A DNA stretch of 64,000 bases. Source: Pseudomonadales bacterium. GTDB lineage: Bacteria; Pseudomonadota; Gammaproteobacteria; Pseudomonadales; Pseudohongiellaceae. A program made the translations under genes and the position numbers. The DNA lies in assembly GCA_012103535.1 (NCBI GenBank), contig WLWQ01000002.1, positions 1,054,001 through 1,118,000 of the forward strand. The letters are read 5' to 3'. The stretch's first letter is position 1. Each line of letters starts with the position of its first letter. Below are positions 45,541 to 56,102 of the stretch, one piece after another. Under the pieces are notes generated by a model. The model saw only the letters and a list, made by a program, of their open reading frames with translations, was not told the origin of the DNA and did no database searches.

Positions 45541-45604
45541 TAATGATGTTCTCTTGTACTAACTGAGTTGAATAATGGTGGGCATCTTCCGTGACTTAAA
45601 GAAT

Positions 45605-47110
45605 TTATTCTACGAGTCTTTTTCGCTCATTTGACGGAGGTATGGAAAGTGACTCGCGATACTTGGCGATAGTTCTACGGGCAACATTGATTCCTTTTTC
45701 CTCGAGCAATTGCGTAATCTTGCTGTCGCTTAGTGGTTTTCTAACATTTTCAGCGGCAATGAGTTTTTTAATTATAGCTCGAATCGCCGTTGACGAACAT
45801 TCTCCTCCACCTTTTGTAGAAACGTGACTGGAGAAAAAATATTTAAGTTCAAAAATTCCACGGGGTGTATGCATGTATTTTTGTGTGGTAACTCGTGAAA
45901 TAGTGGATTCATGCATGCTTACTGCTTCCGCTATGTCATGGAGTACTAAAGGCTTCATTGCTTCCTCACCATACTCCAGAAATCCTTTCTGATGTTCCAC
46001 TATGCGAGTTGCCACTTTCATTAGCGTCTCGTTTCGACTCTGGAGGCTTTTAATAAACCAACGAGCTTCTTGCAAATTATCTCGCAAATAATTGTTTTCA
46101 TCACTGGAATCTGCGCGTTTTACCAAGGAAGCGTAATCATTATTGATTCGAATTTTCGGTGCAGTGTCAGGATTTAGTTCTACTTTCCATTTCCCAGATT
46201 CAATCTGTTTAGTGACGATTACATCAGGAACTACGTAAGTTGTAGAAGGGGGAGAAATATTGGAGCCGGGGCGCGGATCCAGGCTTTCAATAACCTCAAT
46301 TGTTTCCCGCAGCTCTGCTTCTTTTAGTTTGGTCTTTCGCATTAGCTGGGCATAATCTCTGTGCCCAAGCAAATTTATGTGTTCTTTAACGATGAGTTTG
46401 GCGTTATTGATTAGCTTTGTGAGCTCAGGATCTTCAAATTGATTTAGCTGAATCAGTAAACATTCGGATAAATCTCTATAACCAACTCCAATTGGATCGA
46501 ATTGTTGTATTCGATGTAGTACGGCGAGCACTTCATCTAGCTCGACTTCTAGTTCTGCTTCAAAACCAACGAGAATCGATTCAATATATACTGTCAACAT
46601 CCCATTGGCATCGATAGCATCAATGATGGCAAATCCAATGCTTTTGTCTTTTTCTGACATTGGGGTCAGGTTCAATTGCCAATGGAGATGATCTTGCAAG
46701 GTATCGACAGCTGTATTTCTCGATTCATAGTCGAGAGAATCTGCGTCATAAGAATTCGAAGAAGAGTAAGTACTGGGGTAGATATCATCCCAGTTGCTAT
46801 CGACGGCTAAATCACTTGGAATCTGTTCCTGCCAATTACTGTCATCTCCATTCAATACTTGCTCTGCGGATGATTCTTCAGCAATCTGAGGAGTTTCTTT
46901 TTCTGCAGATTGCGTGCTTGATTCCTGGTTAAGCACTGGCTCTTCATCTTCACTGTTTTCTATTAGTTCCAGCATTGGATTTGACTCCAGTGCCTGGTGA
47001 ATTTCCTGTTGCAAATCTAAAGTAGAAAGTTGTAGTAGTCGAATCGCTTGTTGCAGCTGAGGCGTCATTGTCAACTGCTGACCAAGCTTTAGCTGTAGCG
47101 ATAGTTTCAT
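45605..47110 (-). CDS. rpoN: RNA polymerase sigma-54 factor
   Basis: 501 residues with the glutamine-rich region I ([20 protein letters not shown]), an acidic region II (about 45-130), the core-binding region III, and the C-terminal RpoN box [15 protein letters not shown]. It reads -24/-12 promoters with NtrC-type activators. CbrB in this window is one such activator, and the crcZ candidate carries a matching promoter. It lies after lptB, as in most gammaproteobacteria. Confidence 0.97.
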   Translation of the reverse strand: MKLSLQLKLGQQLTMTPQLQQAIRLLQLSTLDLQQEIHQALESNPMLELIENSEDEEPVLNQESSTQSAEKETPQIAEESSAEQVLNGDDSNWQEQIPSDLAVDSNWDDIYPSTYSSSNSYDADSLDYESRNTAVDTLQDHLHWQLNLTPMSEKDKSIGFAIIDAIDANGMLTVYIESILVGFEAELEVELDEVLAVLHRIQQFDPIGVGYRDLSECLLIQLNQFEDPELTKLINNAKLIVKEHINLLGHRDYAQLMRKTKLKEAELRETIEVIESLDPRPGSNISPPSTTYVVPDVIVTKQIESGKWKVELNPDTAPKIRINNDYASLVKRADSSDENNYLRDNLQEARWFIKSLQSRNETLMKVATRIVEHQKGFLEYGEEAMKPLVLHDIAEAVSMHESTISRVTTQKYMHTPRGIFELKYFFSSHVSTKGGGECSSTAIRAIIKKLIAAENVRKPLSDSKITQLLEEKGINVARRTIAKYRESLSIPPSNERKRLVE

Positions 47111-47277
47111 GAATTGGACTACTTAAATAAAGACGAATGAATGTTGCGATACAGTCATTATAGATGTGTATTTTTAGATGGCGAGATTATAGCAAGAACC
47201 ATGCCTGAATTGCATAGCTTTAGTACTGTCGATAGAGAGTTCTAGTTAAATAATAGCGGGAATAGTGAGCAGTCTTT

Positions 47278-47997
47278 CTAGATCTGGAATTTCTCACCCA
47301 GATATACTTCACGCACTTTTTCGTTGTTGAGTATTTCCTCTGCCGTTCCTTTGGCAATGATTTGACCTTCACTGACGATGTAGGCTTTTTCACAAATATC
47401 GAGGGTTTCCCTCACATTGTGATCGGTCAATAGAATGCCTATGTCTCTATCCTTTAGGTGCTGAATAATTTCTTTGATGTCACTGACAGAAATAGGATCT
47501 ACCCCGGCAAAGGGTTCATCCAACAATATGAACTTCGGGTCAGTAGCAAGAGTTCTGGCAATTTCAGTTCTACGGCGTTCTCCTCCCGATAAGCTCATTC
47601 CTTTGTTGTGACGAATATGTTGAATATTAAATTCATCGAGCAACGCTTCCAGTTTTCTTTGTTTTTCTGCACCACTCAAATCGTGGCGGGTTTCGAGAAT
47701 AGCCAGAATGTTATTTTCAACACTGAGTGTGCGAAAGATGGAAGAGTCTTGGGGGAGGTAGGAAAGACCAAAACTTGCGCGTTTGTGGATAGGTAATACA
47801 GTAAGCGAATTTTCGTTAATTGATACTTCGCCGGAATCGGCCTTGATCAAACCAACGATCATATAAAAGCAGGTTGTTTTCCCAGCGCCATTGGGGCCGA
47901 GCAGGCCAACAATTTCTCCTTGATCAATACTAAGGGAAACATCTCTGACTACTTCACGTCCTTTGTAGCTCTTGGCGAGATTTACAGCTTTAAGCAT
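47278..47997 (-). CDS. lptB: LPS export ABC transporter ATPase LptB
   Basis: This 239-residue ABC ATPase has Walker [17 protein letters not shown]-loop YLPQDSSIF, signature [13 protein letters not shown], Walker [14 protein letters not shown] and switch His in LTDHNVRET. It powers extraction of lipopolysaccharide from the inner membrane with LptFG, using the LptC-LptA bridge encoded beside it. It is six bases after the lptA stop. Confidence 0.97.
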   Translation of the reverse strand: MLKAVNLAKSYKGREVVRDVSLSIDQGEIVGLLGPNGAGKTTCFYMIVGLIKADSGEVSINENSLTVLPIHKRASFGLSYLPQDSSIFRTLSVENNILAILETRHDLSGAEKQRKLEALLDEFNIQHIRHNKGMSLSGGERRRTEIARTLATDPKFILLDEPFAGVDPISVSDIKEIIQHLKDRDIGILLTDHNVRETLDICEKAYIVSEGQIIAKGTAEEILNNEKVREVYLGEKFQI

Positions 47998-48003
47998 ATA
48001 TTG

Positions 48004-48528
48004 TCAGGGATTCCTTGTTGGCTGAGAGCTCAGCATTCCTTGACAGGGCCCAGTTGCTTCACGAATTAAATCTCGTTCGGAAATGTAGGTAATTGCAGCA
48101 CAGCTCATGGTGGAGTCGGGAGATTCAATATTTGCATTGCCTACGAGTTCCAATATGGTTTCATCCAAATCATCTGTATAAAAAAGTAGTGTGTCACTCG
48201 TACCAACGACTACCGTGCCATCCTCATTGAGTTGTTGCTGATAATGCACGGGAGTGCCATGAACAGTAACTTTGGTTAACTCATTAGTAGATACCTGATA
48301 CTCAAAAATTGCTTCGTTTCCTAATATCTCTAGTGTTCCCTGTGTCACTTTCACGTTTTCACTCATTTCTAGAATACGAATTTCACCTTGAATGCTCATG
48401 GTGGAATCACCATCAGAGCTCCAGATTACTTGCTGTTCCCTATCTGACTCCAAGGCCACAATCGAAAATGGAAGAATGATAGCGAGGCACACTATTAGTT
48501 TCGAAATGCTAGTTAGCTGCCTGTTCAT
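48004..48528 (-). CDS. lptA: LPS transport periplasmic protein LptA
   Basis: The protein is about 174 residues with a signal peptide (KLIVCLAIILPFSIVALES) and an OstA-like beta-jellyroll domain: MSIQGEIRILEMSENVKVTQGT and LEILGNEAIFEYQ as paired strands. It forms the periplasmic LPS bridge. I prefer ATG 48528, which makes a normal signal peptide and has GGGGATTTT before it; the start overlaps lptC by 20 bases. A longer start upstream would spoil the signal sequence. Confidence 0.9.
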   Translation of the reverse strand: MNRQLTSISKLIVCLAIILPFSIVALESDREQQVIWSSDGDSTMSIQGEIRILEMSENVKVTQGTLEILGNEAIFEYQVSTNELTKVTVHGTPVHYQQQLNEDGTVVVGTSDTLLFYTDDLDETILELVGNANIESPDSTMSCAAITYISERDLIREATGPCQGMLSSQPTRNP

Positions 48529-49096
48529 AAAATCCCCGTATATCGCGATGGAAATTGATTTCATCAATTCTTAGGTCTGCAAACATTCCTATAGACGTTT
48601 GTTGGAGGTTAGAAGTTACAAGTGTAACTGGTTGGTCGGTTTGTAGTGTTTCATTTTCTGGATCAACTTCCAGAAATTCCGTGGTCATTACTGTTCTATT
48701 TCCAAATTCATCTAAACTAAAGACTTCAACATTCCCACTCAATTCGATCATTCTATCATCAGCTTCATCCTCACCTAAGTCGGCAGAAATACGGCCCCTA
48801 TTAGCAACAATATTCCAGCGAGATTCTCCTTCTTGAAACAATCTAATAAAAGGTTTTTCCAGTTCCGTATGGTCATCATTGAAATGGGTTTGGCTTTCGG
48901 CCCGCAGCGTGTAATTAATGACACCGTTAGTATCGTACAACACTGTATTGATGCCTTCTGAGTACGCGTTGTAATCCAGCGTAGAAAGAGTTGCTGTTCC
49001 CTCGGGGCTGACGTTTACATTCTCATAGGTAGAAATTGCGACAAAGATAGCAATCGCAATAACACCTGGAATAAGAAGAAACGTGATTCGTTGCAT
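48509..49096 (-). CDS. lptC: LPS export protein LptC
   Basis: 195 residues with one N-terminal membrane helix (ITFLLIPGVIAIAIFVAIS) and a periplasmic beta-jellyroll with YNAYSEGINTVLYDTNGVINYTLRA-type strands (split) and VVANRGRI/ELSGNVEV-like repeats. LptC connects the LptBFG complex to LptA. Gene order kdsC-lptC-lptA-lptB supports the call in a family that is poorly conserved in sequence. Confidence 0.9.
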   Translation of the reverse strand: MQRITFLLIPGVIAIAIFVAISTYENVNVSPEGTATLSTLDYNAYSEGINTVLYDTNGVINYTLRAESQTHFNDDHTELEKPFIRLFQEGESRWNIVANRGRISADLGEDEADDRMIELSGNVEVFSLDEFGNRTVMTTEFLEVDPENETLQTDQPVTLVTSNLQQTSIGMFADLRIDEINFHRDIRGFYEQAAN

Positions 49097-49226
49097 AGGT
49101 TAACGCCAGTAATGAGCAGGAAGCTTATCAGAATGTCTGGAAATAGAGGAGTCCAGCACGGCCCAGACCCATTGCTCAGGGAGTGAAGGACTTGCAAGCT
49201 TTGAGCCAGAGACCTGCGAACCTTTG

Positions 49227-49739
49227 CTATTTATTCCGACTCTTGAGAAGAAAATCGGTTATTTCACGCACTGCTCCTGATCCGCCAAAGCTAGTTGTTA
49301 CCGCCGCTGCAGCCAGGCGTACATCTGCATGGCCATTAGCAACTGAAAAACCAAGCCCGGCTTGCTGAATTGCCGGAAGGTCAGGAAGGTCATCACCAGC
49401 ATAAGCAACTTGATCCAAGGACATGCCTTTGTCTGCCAGAATTTCCTGTAGTGCCTGCAGTTTATCTTCTCTTCCCTGGTAGAGAAGATCGATACCAAGG
49501 TTGTGGGCTCGGTGTTCAACAATTTTTGAGGTGCGACCAGTAATAATGCCTACGTCCACCCCAGTATTTTTTAGCATCTTGATACCATGGCCATCCAAGG
49601 TATGAAACGCTTTAAGTTCTTCTCCGGCGTTAGAGAAATAGAGACGACCATCAGTCATGACGCCATCGACGTCCAGCAGTAGCAATTCAATTTTTTGTGC
49701 GGATTCTATAACTTCGGACTGGTCTTGATTAAATTGCAT
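49227..49739 (-). CDS. kdsC: 3-deoxy-D-manno-octulosonate 8-phosphate phosphatase
   Basis: KdsC removes phosphate from Kdo-8-phosphate. This HAD-family protein (about 170 residues) has LLLLDVDGVMTDGRLYFSN (motif I), ITGRTSKIVEHRA (motif II), and VAYAGDDLPDLPAI (motif IV). ATG 49739 gives the usual length; an ATG 36 bases upstream lies inside kdsD and has no support. No clear ribosome site is seen, so coupling to kdsD is likely. Confidence 0.94.
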   Translation of the reverse strand: MQFNQDQSEVIESAQKIELLLLDVDGVMTDGRLYFSNAGEELKAFHTLDGHGIKMLKNTGVDVGIITGRTSKIVEHRAHNLGIDLLYQGREDKLQALQEILADKGMSLDQVAYAGDDLPDLPAIQQAGLGFSVANGHADVRLAAAAVTTSFGGSGAVREITDFLLKSRNK

Positions 49740-49746
49740 GGGGGAA

Positions 49747-50733
49747 TTAAACAACGTTTGCCTGGAGCAAGTCATACATCTTTATAATGCCTTCAATGCC
49801 ATCGTCTTCCCCGATGACGATTAGCACATAGACGTTTGACTCCTGCATTAGATGGGCCGCTTCTGCAGCTAAGGCGTTACTTGGAATATGCCGGTAGCTG
49901 CTGGACATGACTTCTTTAACAGAAGTGTTTTGAATGTCTTTGCCGGCATCAAGAGTTCGGCGTAAATCACCATCAGTAAATACGCCTTTGATGTTGCCGC
50001 TATCGTCAACCACGGTTGTCAGCCCGAAGCCTTTCTCGCTCATCTCTACTAATGCATTTGTAAGAGGAGTCGATTCAGAAACTTTCGGAATTTCATCACC
50101 ACTATGCATTACATCTTTGACCTTAACTAAAAGTTTTCTGCCGAGATTTCCACCGGGATGAGAAATAGCGAAGTCGTCGCGAGTAAATCCCCGAGCTTCC
50201 AGCAGGGCCATGGACAAAGCATCTCCTAAAACCAGTGCAGCGGTAGTGCTGGAAGTCGGAGCGAGACCTAACGGACATGCTTCTTCGTCTACCTGTCCGT
50301 CAATATTGACACTGGCGGCATCCGCAAGTGCAGAGTTCTTATCCCCAGTAATACTAATTAGTGGAATATCTTTCCGTTTTAATACTGGTAGCAGTGTAGT
50401 TATTTCTTCGGTCTCCCCTGAATTAGACAAAGCCAAAACAACGTCGGCAGCGGTGATCATGCCGATATCTCCATGGCTGGCTTCGGCAGGATGAACATAC
50501 AATGCAGGGGTGCCGGTGCTGGCTAATGTGGCCGCAATTTTTTTTCCAATGTGCCCAGATTTTCCCATGCCCGTGACCACCACCCGGCCTGAACATTTCA
50601 ATATTATGTCGCAAGCCTGTTGGAATTCCGGTCCTATACGGTTTTTCAATGCACTGATGGCACTGCCTTCTATTTCAATAGTTCTTAGGGCGCTTTGAAT
50701 GACTGAAATGTCTTTGGAATCGTCAGCGGTCAT
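49747..50733 (-). CDS. kdsD: Arabinose-5-phosphate isomerase KdsD
   Basis: 328 residues with a SIS sugar-isomerase domain (VTGMGKSGHIGKKIAATLAST, HPAEASHGDIGMI, LSNSGETEEITTLL) and two C-terminal CBS domains (about 205-325). It converts ribulose-5-phosphate to arabinose-5-phosphate, the first step of Kdo synthesis. It starts 20 bases after the antiporter gene on the same strand. Confidence 0.95.
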   Translation of the reverse strand: MTADDSKDISVIQSALRTIEIEGSAISALKNRIGPEFQQACDIILKCSGRVVVTGMGKSGHIGKKIAATLASTGTPALYVHPAEASHGDIGMITAADVVLALSNSGETEEITTLLPVLKRKDIPLISITGDKNSALADAASVNIDGQVDEEACPLGLAPTSSTTAALVLGDALSMALLEARGFTRDDFAISHPGGNLGRKLLVKVKDVMHSGDEIPKVSESTPLTNALVEMSEKGFGLTTVVDDSGNIKGVFTDGDLRRTLDAGKDIQNTSVKEVMSSSYRHIPSNALAAEAAHLMQESNVYVLIVIGEDDGIEGIIKMYDLLQANVV

Positions 50734-50753
50734 GTGAATAGTGAGTCGATTTG

Positions 50754-51713
50754 CTAACTCTGAGTTTGAATGAGCATTAACGTAAACCAGGCACCGTAGA
50801 TTGACAAGAAAATGATCCCGTGTAATCGGCCGATCATTTTACGTTTCTTGATACCGCGATAGGAAAAATAGGAGAGTAAGAGAGTTAATACAAGAACTCC
50901 CACGTAATCTCGAAAAAGCAGTGAGGGATCGATTGCACCAGCGGCAAGCAATCCGGGGAAGGGGAGAACTGCAAGTAGATTTAAAATGTTAGATCCAACA
51001 ATATTGCCAATCGCTAAGTCATGATGGCCTTTTAGCACGCAGGTAACGGACGCTGCCAATTCCGGCAAGCTGGTACCCAAAGCAACAACAGTTAGACCGA
51101 TAATCGCAGTGGAGACGTTGAGCTGTTCGGCAATATTGGAAGCCGCTTCAACCAGCGCCTCTGCGCTTAACACTAATAGCGCCAAACCAAGAATGAGATA
51201 GGAAATTGCCTGCAAGCTGTTAATTTCCGCTAACTCTGACTCTTCGATTTCCGGAACTGCGCCAGATCTAATCCGCTTACGAAAAAGTCTATAACCAAAA
51301 TATCCTGTGATGCTAATCAACACGATGGCATCAAATACACCGAGATGTCGGTCAACTAGCAATGCGCCGGCAACAAAGGTAACGAGTAAGAGTGCTGGAA
51401 GCTCTTTACTGATTAAAGACTCAGGAGGCTTTAGTGGGCTAATTACTGCAGCTACGCCTAATGCAATTCCGACATTGAACAGATTTGAGCCAAGAGCGTT
51501 GCCTATAGCAAGCTCTGGTTTGCCTTCGTAGGCTGCAACTGCAGAAGAAAATATTTCAGGAGCCGATGTGCCAAAAGCAACAATTGTAAGGCCGATCATC
51601 AGGGGTGAAACCCCGAAGTTTCGCGCTAGCGCGGAAGCGCCAAACGCAAACTTATCCGCTCCCCAGATCAATCCAATGAATCCGAGGACAATAATGACCG
51701 TAGCAAGGAACAT
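50754..51713 (-). CDS. Calcium/sodium antiporter (CaCA family, YrbG-like)
   Basis: This 319-residue protein with about ten helices is built of two inverted repeats. Each carries the alpha motif: TIVAFGTSAPEIFSSAVA and TVVALGTSLPELAASVTC, with GNALGSNLFNV and GNIVGSNILNL following. It exchanges Ca2+ for Na+ (or H+) across the inner membrane. It is the first gene of the kds-lpt-rpoN operon, the same place as yrbG in E. coli. Confidence 0.93.
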   Translation of the reverse strand: MFLATVIIVLGFIGLIWGADKFAFGASALARNFGVSPLMIGLTIVAFGTSAPEIFSSAVAAYEGKPELAIGNALGSNLFNVGIALGVAAVISPLKPPESLISKELPALLLVTFVAGALLVDRHLGVFDAIVLISITGYFGYRLFRKRIRSGAVPEIEESELAEINSLQAISYLILGLALLVLSAEALVEAASNIAEQLNVSTAIIGLTVVALGTSLPELAASVTCVLKGHHDLAIGNIVGSNILNLLAVLPFPGLLAAGAIDPSLLFRDYVGVLVLTLLLSYFSYRGIKKRKMIGRLHGIIFLSIYGAWFTLMLIQTQS

Positions 51714-51840
51714 ATAGTGTGAATTATAGCGCTTTCGATGGAGCGCGCAATTAGAAGGGTCTTTGGGGTGGTTTGCAAGTAATAATTTATTGAAGTAACC
51801 AATTCATGTACACTGGCGGCCTCCGTGTCGGGTTCAGTCA

Positions 51841-51858
51841 GCATTCAGGTCTGAATGC
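51841..51858. repeat. 18-base inverted repeat upstream of mlaC
   Basis: GCATTCAG and CTGAATGC are separated by two bases, too close for a normal hairpin loop, so an operator is more likely than an RNA structure. It lies 85 bases before mlaC in the divergent region with the antiporter gene. Confidence 0.4.
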
Positions 51859-51942
51859 GCAATATCGTAATGAAAGCGGAATGGAATTATTTCCTGATCG
51901 GTACCAATTCTGGTGCTCAAGGCTTAACTAGGAGATAAGCAG

Positions 51943-52545
51943 ATGAAATCATTGAAGAAATTTGTATTAATCTGGTGTTTTTTATTAGGGCTACCAGGAA
52001 TCGTAAACGCGCAACAGCTTTCGGCGGTTGAAACTGCTGAACAAGGCGTGGAAACCCTCTTGGAAACAGTGGCATCTTCAAAAGATTTCTTTCTGTCTGA
52101 TCGCGATCGTTATTTTAGTGAAGTAGAAACAGTTTTAAGTACGTTCGTAGATTTTAACGCTGTAGCAGACGTGGTTATGAATCGATATGCAGGTGATGCG
52201 ACGGCTGCACAGAAACAGCGATTTTCAGACATACTAAAAAGCACTCTAACGCGTTTCTATGGTGCTTCTTTAGTAAACTACAATGGGGAAGAACTCGCAT
52301 TTCTACCTTCAAATAACACAAACGCGGATCCGCGAGCCGATACAGTTGTTGGCATGGAGCTGAGAGGAACGGACAGCAATCTGCGCCTGCAATACCAAAT
52401 GTTTCTCAATGAAAACGACGAATGGAAATTGAAAAACTTAAGTCTTGCAGGAATTAATTTAGCACGCCAATACTTTACGCAGTTTTCAGCGCTAATGACT
52501 CAGCACGGCAACGACATCGACCTGGTTTTAGATAACTGGCAATAA
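51943..52545 (+). CDS. mlaC: MlaC-like periplasmic phospholipid-binding protein (ABC partners absent here)
   Basis: The 200-residue protein has a signal peptide (FVLIWCFLLGLPGIVNAQQ) and the MlaC/Ttg2D fold: FFLSDRDRYFSEVETVLSTFVDF (split), ADVVMNRYAGDATAAQKQRF, LTRFYGASLVNY, and NLARQYFTQF. MlaC ferries phospholipids between the outer and inner membranes. mlaFED and mlaB, which should surround it before ibaG-murA, are not here; the antiporter lies instead upstream on the other strand. It starts behind AGGAGATAAGCAG. Confidence 0.92.
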   Translation: MKSLKKFVLIWCFLLGLPGIVNAQQLSAVETAEQGVETLLETVASSKDFFLSDRDRYFSEVETVLSTFVDFNAVADVVMNRYAGDATAAQKQRFSDILKSTLTRFYGASLVNYNGEELAFLPSNNTNADPRADTVVGMELRGTDSNLRLQYQMFLNENDEWKLKNLSLAGINLARQYFTQFSALMTQHGNDIDLVLDNWQ

Positions 52546-52559
52546 ATCGGAGTCGACTG

Positions 52560-52796
52560 TTGCAGACCAATGAAATTGAACAACTACTTGTAGCTGCCTT
52601 GCCAGATTGTGAAATAGCAGTCGAAGGTGGAGATGGCAAATACCTGGTTTCAGCCACTGGTGATGTATTCGAAGGGCTGAATGCGGTCAAACGGCAGCAA
52701 ACAATCTACAAGATCCTCAATGAGCATATTGCCAGCGGTGCAATTCACGCAGTCTCCATGAAATTGCAAACTCCTGCAGAAATTGCTGCATCTTAA
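52560..52796 (+). CDS. ibaG: BolA-family protein IbaG
   Basis: The 78-residue BolA/IbaG-like protein has LLVAALPDCEIAVEGGDGKYL, then VFEGLNAVKRQQTIYKIL with the conserved helix, and the C-terminal AIHAVSMKLQTP segment that carries the histidine used with monothiol glutaredoxins in Fe-S handling. The start is TTG 52560 with GGAG seven bases before. It sits between mlaC and murA in conserved order. Confidence 0.93.
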   Translation: MQTNEIEQLLVAALPDCEIAVEGGDGKYLVSATGDVFEGLNAVKRQQTIYKILNEHIASGAIHAVSMKLQTPAEIAAS

Positions 52797-52815
52797 CTGG
52801 CATCTTCCGACATAG

Positions 52816-54084
<1,269 letters not shown>

Positions 54085-54111
54085 AATAAAATTTTCAACT
54101 AAGAATCTCTC

Positions 54112-54753
54112 ATGAAATCAGCAAATTTGGTCATTGCACTTACCAAGGGTCGCATTCTGGAAGAAACACTTCCTCTGTTCGCGGCAGCTGATATCGTGCC
54201 TGCAGAAGATATCTCCAAAAGCAGGAAATTACTGTTTGATACCAACCTCGAGAATGTAAAACTAATGCTTATGCGGGGTTCGGATGTGCCAACCTATGTG
54301 GAATTTGGTAGTGCTGACATGGGGGTAGCTGGCAAGGATTTGATACTGGAACATGGTTGTGAGGGCTTCTATGAGCCCTTGGATTTGCGCATTGCAAAAT
54401 GCCAATTGATGACTGCGGCCCCAGTGGATGCGCAGGCAGGATCGGACACACTAAAAGTCGCCACAAAATTTACCAATATTGCCAAGCGCTACTTTGCCGA
54501 GCAGGGCAAGCAGGTTGAGTTAATTAAACTGAACGGGGCTTTAGAGCTAGCGCCTTCCTTGGGTCTTGCCGATTCGATCGTTGATATAGTGGATACTGGA
54601 AAAACTCTGAAAGCGAATGGATTGGAACCGAATGACTTAATCGCTGATATTTCATCCCGTGTAATCGTTAACAAAGCCTCAATGAAAATCAAAAACGCAA
54701 TTATTCGCGAAATTTTGAGCAAACTAAGTGCAGCCGTAAAAGCCAATAGCTAA
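54112..54753 (+). CDS. hisG: ATP phosphoribosyltransferase, short form
   Basis: First enzyme of histidine synthesis. The 213-residue short form ([55 protein letters not shown]) lacks the C-terminal regulatory domain and needs HisZ, which is not in the window. It is 28 bases after murA and 10 before hisD. Confidence 0.95.
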   Translation: MKSANLVIALTKGRILEETLPLFAAADIVPAEDISKSRKLLFDTNLENVKLMLMRGSDVPTYVEFGSADMGVAGKDLILEHGCEGFYEPLDLRIAKCQLMTAAPVDAQAGSDTLKVATKFTNIAKRYFAEQGKQVELIKLNGALELAPSLGLADSIVDIVDTGKTLKANGLEPNDLIADISSRVIVNKASMKIKNAIIREILSKLSAAVKANS

Positions 54754-54763
54754 TTAATTCAAG

Positions 54764-56086
54764 ATGACCTATCCAAGTGTTCAAATAAACCGGCTTTCTA
54801 CAAGCGATCCTGACTTTCAGCGGCGCCTAGATGAATCCTTGCAGCGGGAAATGCTGGTTGCCGATGATATTACCCATGCGGTAGCAGAAATATTGCAGGC
54901 AGTTAAACAACGCGGTGATCAGGCAGTTGTCGACTACACAAACAAGTTTGATGGATTTAGTGCACAATCTATCGACGACCTGGTTATATCTTCAGATCAA
55001 CTTAATGATGCCCTTTCACGATTACCTGAAGCACAAAAGCAGGCGCTTACTCATGCGGCAGAGCGCATAAGAAATTATCACGAAAAGCAGAAGCAAGGTT
55101 CCTGGCAATACGAAGAAGCAGATGGGTCTGTTTACGGCCAAAAAGTAAGTCCTCTGGAAAGAGTTGGAGTTTACGTTCCAGGAGGGAAAGCAAACTATCC
55201 ATCTTCTGTCTTAATGTTAGCCATTCCAGCTCAAGTCGCTGGCGTCCAGGAAATTATTGCAACTGTGCCCACTGCCTACAGTGAAGATGGAAACCTGGTG
55301 TTTGCAGCGGCAGCATTAGCAGGCGTTAGCCAGCTGTATACCGTTGGCGGAGCGCAAGCGATTGGCGCGCTTGCTTATGGCACCGAAACAATACCAAGGG
55401 TCGATAAAATTACTGGTCCTGGAAATGTTTATGTGACTGTTGCTAAGAAAATGGTGTTTGGAGAGGTCGGCATTGATATGGTGGCCGGGCCTTCAGAGTT
55501 AACGATTATTTGCGATGGCAAAACCAATCCTGACTGGATTGCCATGGATTTGTTTTCACAGGCTGAGCATGATGAGCAAGCACAATCGATATTGATTGCA
55601 ACAGATGAAGAGTTTATCGGCGCTGTTCAAGCCAGCATCGAAAAACTTTTGCCGGACATGGCCCGTAAAGAGATCATAGAATCCTCACTTGCGAACAGAG
55701 GAATGCTAATTCGTGCGAAAGATCTAAGCGATGCTGTGAGGGTGAGTAACCTAATTGCACCAGAGCATCTTGAAATTTCAGTTGTTGATCCTGAAAGCCT
55801 TGTAAATGAAATTACTAACGCTGGTGGGATATTTCTTGGACAGCATAGTGCGGAAGCAATAGGAGATTATTGCGCAGGACCAAGTCATGTTTTACCCACA
55901 TCCGGCACTGCAAGATTTTTCTCGGCCCTAGGTGTCTATGACTTTCAGAAAAGAAGTTCGATAATAAATTGTTCGCCACAAGGGGCGAATAAATTAGCTG
56001 CAACGGCTGCCGAATTGGCCCGCAACGAGCATCTGCAAGCACACGCACTCTCTGCTGAATTTCGCTTAGATGAAGAATTAGATTAG
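54764..56086 (+). CDS. hisD: Histidinol dehydrogenase
   Basis: HisD performs the last two steps of histidine synthesis with NAD and zinc. 440 residues with PLERVGVYVPGGKANYPSSV, YTVGGAQAIGALAYGTETI, KITGPGNVYVTVAK, SQAEHDEQAQ with the catalytic and zinc ligands, and AEAIGDYCAGPSHVLPTSG. It is the second histidine gene after hisG and ends 16 bases from the convergent protease gene. Confidence 0.97.
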   Translation: MTYPSVQINRLSTSDPDFQRRLDESLQREMLVADDITHAVAEILQAVKQRGDQAVVDYTNKFDGFSAQSIDDLVISSDQLNDALSRLPEAQKQALTHAAERIRNYHEKQKQGSWQYEEADGSVYGQKVSPLERVGVYVPGGKANYPSSVLMLAIPAQVAGVQEIIATVPTAYSEDGNLVFAAAALAGVSQLYTVGGAQAIGALAYGTETIPRVDKITGPGNVYVTVAKKMVFGEVGIDMVAGPSELTIICDGKTNPDWIAMDLFSQAEHDEQAQSILIATDEEFIGAVQASIEKLLPDMARKEIIESSLANRGMLIRAKDLSDAVRVSNLIAPEHLEISVVDPESLVNEITNAGGIFLGQHSAEAIGDYCAGPSHVLPTSGTARFFSALGVYDFQKRSSIINCSPQGANKLAATAAELARNEHLQAHALSAEFRLDEELD

Positions 56087-56102
56087 TTGAAACTTGGATT
56101 TG

